From positions 1 to 9,603 of the forward strand of contig DIDF01000054.1 of NCBI GenBank assembly GCA_002418005.1: DNA of 9,603 nt. The letters run 5' to 3'. Position 1 is the stretch's first letter. The number at the start of each line of letters is the position of its first letter. Source of the DNA: Lactobacillaceae bacterium UBA5807. Lineage in GTDB: Bacteria > Bacillota > Bacilli > Lactobacillales > Lactobacillaceae. The translations under genes were made by a program, and so were the position numbers. This document shows positions 6,141-9,603 of the stretch, piece by piece. The notes under the pieces are model-generated. The model was given only the letters and a program-made list of their open reading frames with translations, was not told the DNA's origin and did not search any database.

Positions 6141-6887
6141 ATGGCATTACTTACCGTTTCCAAAGTAGAAAAATCTTTTAATCAAAATAAAGTCTTAAAA
6201 AAAATAGATTTTCAAATTTCTAAAGGTGAAGTAATAGTGATTATTGGACCGAGTGGCTCGGGAAAGACAACCTTTATTTCTAGTTTAAATTTTTTAAATA
6301 AAGCCGATTCTGGAAAAATGACTTTTAAAGATAAACAAATCAACTTAGCTTCCCCCAAAAAAGACGATGTCCTTTGGGTACGCCGACATATTGCAATGGT
6401 TTTTCAAAATTATAATCTTTTTAAAAATAAGACAGCCGTTGAAAATATTACTGAAGGCCTTATTTATGGCCGAGGCTTGAGTAAAGAAGCTGCTTTTAAA
6501 AAAGCAGTTCAAGAACTTAAAAAGGTTGGTCTTGAAGAGAAAAAAGATTATTATCCGTCTCAACTTTCTGGTGGTCAAAAGCAAAGAATTGGCATCGCCA
6601 GGGCAACCGCGCTCCAGCCAGATATTATCCTGTTTGATGAGCCAACTTCCGCCTTGGATCCTGAGCTAGTTGGGACAGTCGTCCGAGATATGGATAAATT
6701 AGCTCAGCAAGGACAAACAATGATTATTGTTACTCATCTGATGTCTTTTGCAAGAAAGGTTGCCACAAAGGTTCTCTTTTTTGATGATGGCCAAATTTTG
6801 GAAAGTGGCAGTCCTGACCAGATTTTTGAACATCCGCAAAACAAACGAACTCAAGCCTTTCTCTCCGCAATTGCTGAAGACAGATAG
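6141..6887 (+). CDS. Amino acid ABC transporter ATP-binding protein (PAAT type)
   Basis: The cytoplasmic ATPase that powers the importer formed with the two following permeases. It is 248 aa, normal for GlnQ/HisP-type subunits. Walker A GPSGSGKT lies at 36-43, the Q-loop glutamine at 89 (VFQNYNLF), signature LSGGQ at 142-146, Walker B IILFDE at 162-167, the D-loop SALD at 170-173, and the switch histidine H199. There is no extra C-terminal ACT/NIL domain of the MetN type, so it is not a canonical MetNIQ methionine importer. Its ATG follows the stop codon of the methyltransferase gene with no gap, and its ribosome binding site GAGGTG lies inside that gene, pointing to tight coupling of the two products. 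The substrate cannot be told from this subunit. Confidence 0.95.
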   Translation: MALLTVSKVEKSFNQNKVLKKIDFQISKGEVIVIIGPSGSGKTTFISSLNFLNKADSGKMTFKDKQINLASPKKDDVLWVRRHIAMVFQNYNLFKNKTAVENITEGLIYGRGLSKEAAFKKAVQELKKVGLEEKKDYYPSQLSGGQKQRIGIARATALQPDIILFDEPTSALDPELVGTVVRDMDKLAQQGQTMIIVTHLMSFARKVATKVLFFDDGQILESGSPDQIFEHPQNKRTQAFLSAIAEDR

Positions 6888-6899
6888 GAGGAGTTAAAA

Positions 6900-7571
6900 A
6901 TGTCATTTTCAAAAATTATCATTTCTTTACTTTCTGGATTGCCTAATACTTTAACTCTGTTAGTCTTTTCGTTTATTTTTTCCAGCTTGATTGGCATATT
7001 GGTAGCGTGGCTTTCACTTCAAAAAGATAAGGTTTCTAGAGGAATTGCCAGAGTTTATACTGGATTAGTTAGAGGCACACCGCCGCTTTTAATGTTATTG
7101 CTAACTTACTATGGCTTACCTAAATTGCTATCGTTTATTGGAATTGATTCTAACCAGTGGGCCAAGATATTTTTCGGAATTTTTGGACTATCTGTTGGGT
7201 GGGGTGGATATCTCGCAGAGGCATTTCGTTCGGCTTACCTTTCAGTTGATAAGGGCCAAATACTAGCTGCTTATTCAGTAGGAATGACTGACCAAGCAGC
7301 CTTTAAAGAAATCACATTGCCGCAAACATTTTCCATTGCGATTCCAAATATTGAAAATCTTTTAATTGGACTTTTAAAGGCAACTTCACTGGTATATGTT
7401 ATTGGATTAGCCGATATGTATCAGAATGCTACTTCTCTTTCTAACGTGAACCAAGGGGTGTTTCAGTTACAGATTTTTGTAATTCTTGCATTCATTTACT
7501 GGGTTATTGCCTTAGGGATTGAATGGTTTTTCAGAGATTATCGGCGTAGATATGTACATTTGAACGGTTAG
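6900..7571 (+). CDS. Amino acid ABC transporter permease 1 (HisM/GlnP family)
   Basis: A 223-aa integral membrane subunit. Hydrophobic helices are visible near 5-37, 55-78, 82-107, 144-170 and 185-210, about five spans as usual for PAAT permeases. The family hallmarks are RGTPPLLMLL after the first loop and the EAA coupling region, EAFRSAYLSVDKGQ, then AAYSVGMTD and LPQTFSIAIPN, which docks on the ATPase. The start is ATG, with AGGAGGAG overlapping the stop of the ATPase gene. It probably forms a heterodimer with the next gene product, since two different permease genes are present. It keeps the family motifs and shows no truncation. Confidence 0.93.
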   Translation: MSFSKIIISLLSGLPNTLTLLVFSFIFSSLIGILVAWLSLQKDKVSRGIARVYTGLVRGTPPLLMLLLTYYGLPKLLSFIGIDSNQWAKIFFGIFGLSVGWGGYLAEAFRSAYLSVDKGQILAAYSVGMTDQAAFKEITLPQTFSIAIPNIENLLIGLLKATSLVYVIGLADMYQNATSLSNVNQGVFQLQIFVILAFIYWVIALGIEWFFRDYRRRYVHLNG

Positions 7572-7582
7572 GAGGAAGTTAG

Positions 7583-8341
7583 ATGGACTTTCATTTTATG
7601 GTTCAATCTTTACCACAATTAATTTCTGTAGTACCGGTGACTTTGTACATATCAGTCATCGCAATTATTATTGGATTTATTTTCGCAGCTTTGATAGCCA
7701 TTATCCGCGAAAAAAATATTAAAATTTTGTCGCCAATTTGTGCTTTTGTTGTTTCATTTGTTAGGGGAACACCAATTATTGTTCAGTTGTATGTAGTTTA
7801 TTATGGCCTTCCACAGTTTTTATATTTTCTAGAAAATTCTGGGGTAAATGTGCGGCCAAATAGTTTACCACAAATTTTTATTGCAATATTTGCTTATTCA
7901 ATTAACGCTTCGGCAAATTTGTCAGAGTCAATAAGATCTGCTTACCATTCCGTCGATCATAATCAATATTTAGCGGCATTATCTGTTGGAATGAAGCCTT
8001 CTACAGGAATCAGAAGAATAGTAATTCCTCAGCTTGTTCCAAATCTGATCCCTAATTTTTCTAATTTCTTTTTGGACTTAATCAAGGATACTGCATTGGT
8101 TTATAACATCGGGATTGTTGAAATCATGGGCAAATCAAATATTATTGCCTCATTTGGATTTAAGTATCTTGAAACGTATCTTGATGCGTTGTTCCTTTAT
8201 CTGGTAATTTGCTTCTTCTTTGGAAAAATACTTCAAATTACGGAGTCAGTTGTCAGAAAGCGAGTCTTTAATAAAAAAAGTCGGCCCAGTAGAGGTTACG
8301 AACCCATACGAGAAAGAAAAGTAAAAGTCGAAGGAGAGTAA
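7583..8341 (+). CDS. Amino acid ABC transporter permease 2
   Basis: A 252-aa membrane subunit of the same PAAT importer. It has about five spans, the RGTPIIVQLYVVYYGLPQ motif, and an EAA loop ESIRSAYHSVDHNQ followed by AALSVGMKP and IPQLVPNLIPN. The region KDTALVYNIGIVEIMGK is typical of the cystine and polar amino acid subgroup. Its C-terminal 25 residues are very basic (KSRPSRGYEPIRERKVKVEG), longer than in the first permease, and would lie in the cytoplasm. ATG start with AGGAGG upstream, 11 bp after the first permease; it ends only 3 bp before the binding-protein gene. Confidence 0.93.
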   Translation: MDFHFMVQSLPQLISVVPVTLYISVIAIIIGFIFAALIAIIREKNIKILSPICAFVVSFVRGTPIIVQLYVVYYGLPQFLYFLENSGVNVRPNSLPQIFIAIFAYSINASANLSESIRSAYHSVDHNQYLAALSVGMKPSTGIRRIVIPQLVPNLIPNFSNFFLDLIKDTALVYNIGIVEIMGKSNIIASFGFKYLETYLDALFLYLVICFFFGKILQITESVVRKRVFNKKSRPSRGYEPIRERKVKVEGE

Positions 8342-8344
8342 TTT

Positions 8345-9208
8345 ATGTCAAAAAGAGGATATATTTATTCAGGAATAGCAGTAGTAATTATTTTAATCAT
8401 TTTTGGAGGACATTATTTAAGCTCCTCAACAAGTAAAGGAAACAGTAAGGGAGTAACAACCATCAATGTTGCAGGAGTCACTGCTAATCGGCCTTACACC
8501 TTCCCTGAAGGAAATAAAATTAGCGGCTACGATGGTGAATTACTTCAAAGAATTGACAAGGACTTACCACAATACAAGTTTAAATACTCAACAGCTTCTC
8601 AAAATTCAGTGTTTGTTGGGTTACAATCAGGCAAATACGATTTAGCTAGTTCTGGATTTTGGTATTCTGCTGATCGGGCCAAAACCTATTTAATCTCCGC
8701 TCCTACAGGGATTGCAGACCTTCGTTTGGTTTATAGAAATAATGAAGGCAAAATAAATGGTTTTAAAGATTTAGTTCAGAAAAATCTTAAATTAGCACCA
8801 ATCTCCAGTGATGATGCTAGATACAATGTTGTTCAACAATATAATCAAGCAAATCCTAAATATAAAGTTAATTTAAAGGCAATTGGTGATGTGACTGCTG
8901 GTGATGCCTTGAAACAACTTCAAGAAAAACAATTTGATGCGGTCTTTTATCCTTATCAAGCTTATTTTCCAGTTAAAGATTCTGGCGGTGCCAAAGGATT
9001 AACGGTTTCACCATCAATCGGTCTGGCAAATGATTACTTTTATTTGAATCAATCAAGTAAAAATAAAGCCTTGGTTAAAGCAATCAATGCTGATTTGAAG
9101 AAGCTTCAAAAGAGTGGGTATCTTGAAAAGCTTTCCAAGAAGTGGCTTGGTGAAAATGTATTCAAGTTAAAAGGCGCAACCCAAAGATTTGCCAACCCAA
9201 AGGGTTAG
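8345..9208 (+). CDS. Family 3 solute-binding protein of the ABC importer, membrane-anchored without lipobox
   Basis: The extracellular substrate receptor (287 aa) of the importer. The N-terminal basic stretch and helix at 8-20 (IAVVIILIIF) form a signal or anchor. There is no cysteine anywhere in the protein, so it cannot be a standard lipoprotein; an uncleaved anchor is likely. The two-lobe family 3 fold is seen in GYDGELLQRI (61-70), the LQSGKYDLASSGFWYS segment, S108-A-D-R111-A-K (the Arg that grips the substrate carboxylate in HisJ-type proteins), and FDAVFYPYQA at 197-206. In HisJ- and GlnH-like proteins the residue five after the Asp of the DAV motif is the Asp that contacts the substrate alpha-amino group; here that position is P203. 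The C-terminal GYLEKLSKKWLGENVF is typical of the family. ATG start, GGAGAG upstream. It is last in the operon, just before the terminator. Substrate unknown. Confidence 0.88.
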   Translation: MSKRGYIYSGIAVVIILIIFGGHYLSSSTSKGNSKGVTTINVAGVTANRPYTFPEGNKISGYDGELLQRIDKDLPQYKFKYSTASQNSVFVGLQSGKYDLASSGFWYSADRAKTYLISAPTGIADLRLVYRNNEGKINGFKDLVQKNLKLAPISSDDARYNVVQQYNQANPKYKVNLKAIGDVTAGDALKQLQEKQFDAVFYPYQAYFPVKDSGGAKGLTVSPSIGLANDYFYLNQSSKNKALVKAINADLKKLQKSGYLEKLSKKWLGENVFKLKGATQRFANPKG

Positions 9209-9227
9209 TTATTGAATAAAGAGTATC

Positions 9228-9265
9228 AAGGACGAGTGGAATATTCCATTCGTCCTTTATTTTTT
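9228..9265 (+). terminator. Intrinsic terminator of the methyltransferase/ABC operon
   Basis: A long near-perfect hairpin, AAGGACGAGTGGAA paired with TTCCATTCGTCCTT (9228-9257, one G-U pair), with a 2-nt TA tip, followed by a T-rich tract to 9265. It lies 20 bp after the binding-protein stop. The opposite-strand gene ends inside its 3' arm, so it may also help stop convergent transcription, though the minus-strand side has no strong U-tract. Confidence 0.88.
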
Positions 9266-9589
9266 AAACCTGTTTTCCAATTTATTCTCACTTTGTTGAA
9301 TAAGTGAATCAATATCGATTCCAAGTTTGTCACTGAGAATTAAGACTTGATCCATAACGTCAGCTAATTCTTCTTTCAGGTTGTCGTTTTCTTCTTTCAG
9401 AGTTTCATTTGGTTCTCCCGGATGATCACGACCAATCTTTTTTGCTCGAACAGCGCGAGATAATTCGCCAACTTCTTCAATTAGAAAGTTAATTCTAACG
9501 AAAGAAGAATACTGATACCAATTTCGCTGCTTGTAAAAATCCACTAACCATTTTTGATGTTTTTTAATTCCCATTATTTGTCTCGGCAA
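9257..9589 (-). CDS. MazG-like nucleotide pyrophosphohydrolase
   Basis: A small all-alpha protein of the MazG/dUTPase-like NTP pyrophosphohydrolase group, which hydrolyses (d)NTPs to NMP and pyrophosphate and is often seen as a house-cleaning enzyme. Counting from the ATG at 9574, the metal-binding acid pairs are visible as E33-E34-V-G-E37 and E68-E69-L-A-D72, followed by a helix VMDQVLILSDKLGID. About 105-110 aa is the usual size of single-domain members. The start is uncertain: TTG at 9589 gives 110 aa, ATG at 9574 gives 105 aa, and neither has a clear ribosome binding site. The ATG fits the family start better. An in-frame stop at 9601-9599 shows that the gene begins inside the window. It converges on the ABC operon and shares the terminator region; no functional link to it is apparent. 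Confidence 0.8.
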   Translation of the reverse strand: MPRQIMGIKKHQKWLVDFYKQRNWYQYSSFVRINFLIEEVGELSRAVRAKKIGRDHPGEPNETLKEENDNLKEELADVMDQVLILSDKLGIDIDSLIQQSENKLENRFKK

Positions 9590-9603
9590 ATTACAAGTTT
9601 AAT

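Noticed and set aside
1..9603. CRISPR arrays, insertion sequences, tRNA or rRNA genes.
   Set aside because: No regularly spaced repeats, transposase-like frames, terminal inverted repeats or RNA gene motifs were seen by eye.

Overview
The window looks like an AT-rich chromosomal stretch from a lactic acid bacterium, most likely a member of Lactobacillaceae. Pointers are a D-lactate-dehydrogenase-family enzyme, an AraT-like aminotransferase, strong GGAGG ribosome binding sites, a matrixin-type Zn protease of the lactobacillar kind, and T-box leader RNAs. Species cannot be named from this sequence alone.

Left part (1-4305, genes on the minus strand apart from a possible gene tail at 1-102). 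Reading down the minus strand: a small matrixin-type zinc metalloprotease gene that appears frameshifted near its 5' end (4305-3719), a strong two-way terminator, a small three-helix membrane protein (3605-3300), a GNAT acetyltransferase (3201-2680), and then a two-gene unit of aminotransferase (2470-1298) and D-2-hydroxyacid dehydrogenase (1271-264). The last two make a classical amino acid to 2-keto acid to D-2-hydroxy acid route. A two-way terminator at 176-224 closes this side.

Right part (4517-9265, plus strand). One strong promoter (TTGACA, 17 bp, TAAACT) with a 6-3-6 palindrome inside its spacer drives a leader of about 570 nt. The leader holds two complete T-box elements in series, each with its own terminator. 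Both place ATG at the same distance from the Stem I apical-loop motif, so both are read here as methionine-specific. They control a five-gene operon: a UROD/MtaA-fold Zn methyltransferase homologue, an ABC ATPase, two permeases and a solute-binding protein of the polar amino acid uptake family, ending in a strong terminator.

The most interesting reading is that this is a methionine-starvation operon pairing import of a methylated or otherwise unusual substrate with a Zn-thiolate methyl transfer. Three observations fit: the HxC...C Zn ligands of the first enzyme, the T-box specifier, and a binding protein that keeps the carboxylate-binding Arg but seems to lack the Asp that grips the alpha-amino group in classical amino acid binding proteins. 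The substrate and reaction are inference. A MazG-like pyrophosphohydrolase gene (minus strand, 9589-9257) converges on the operon end.
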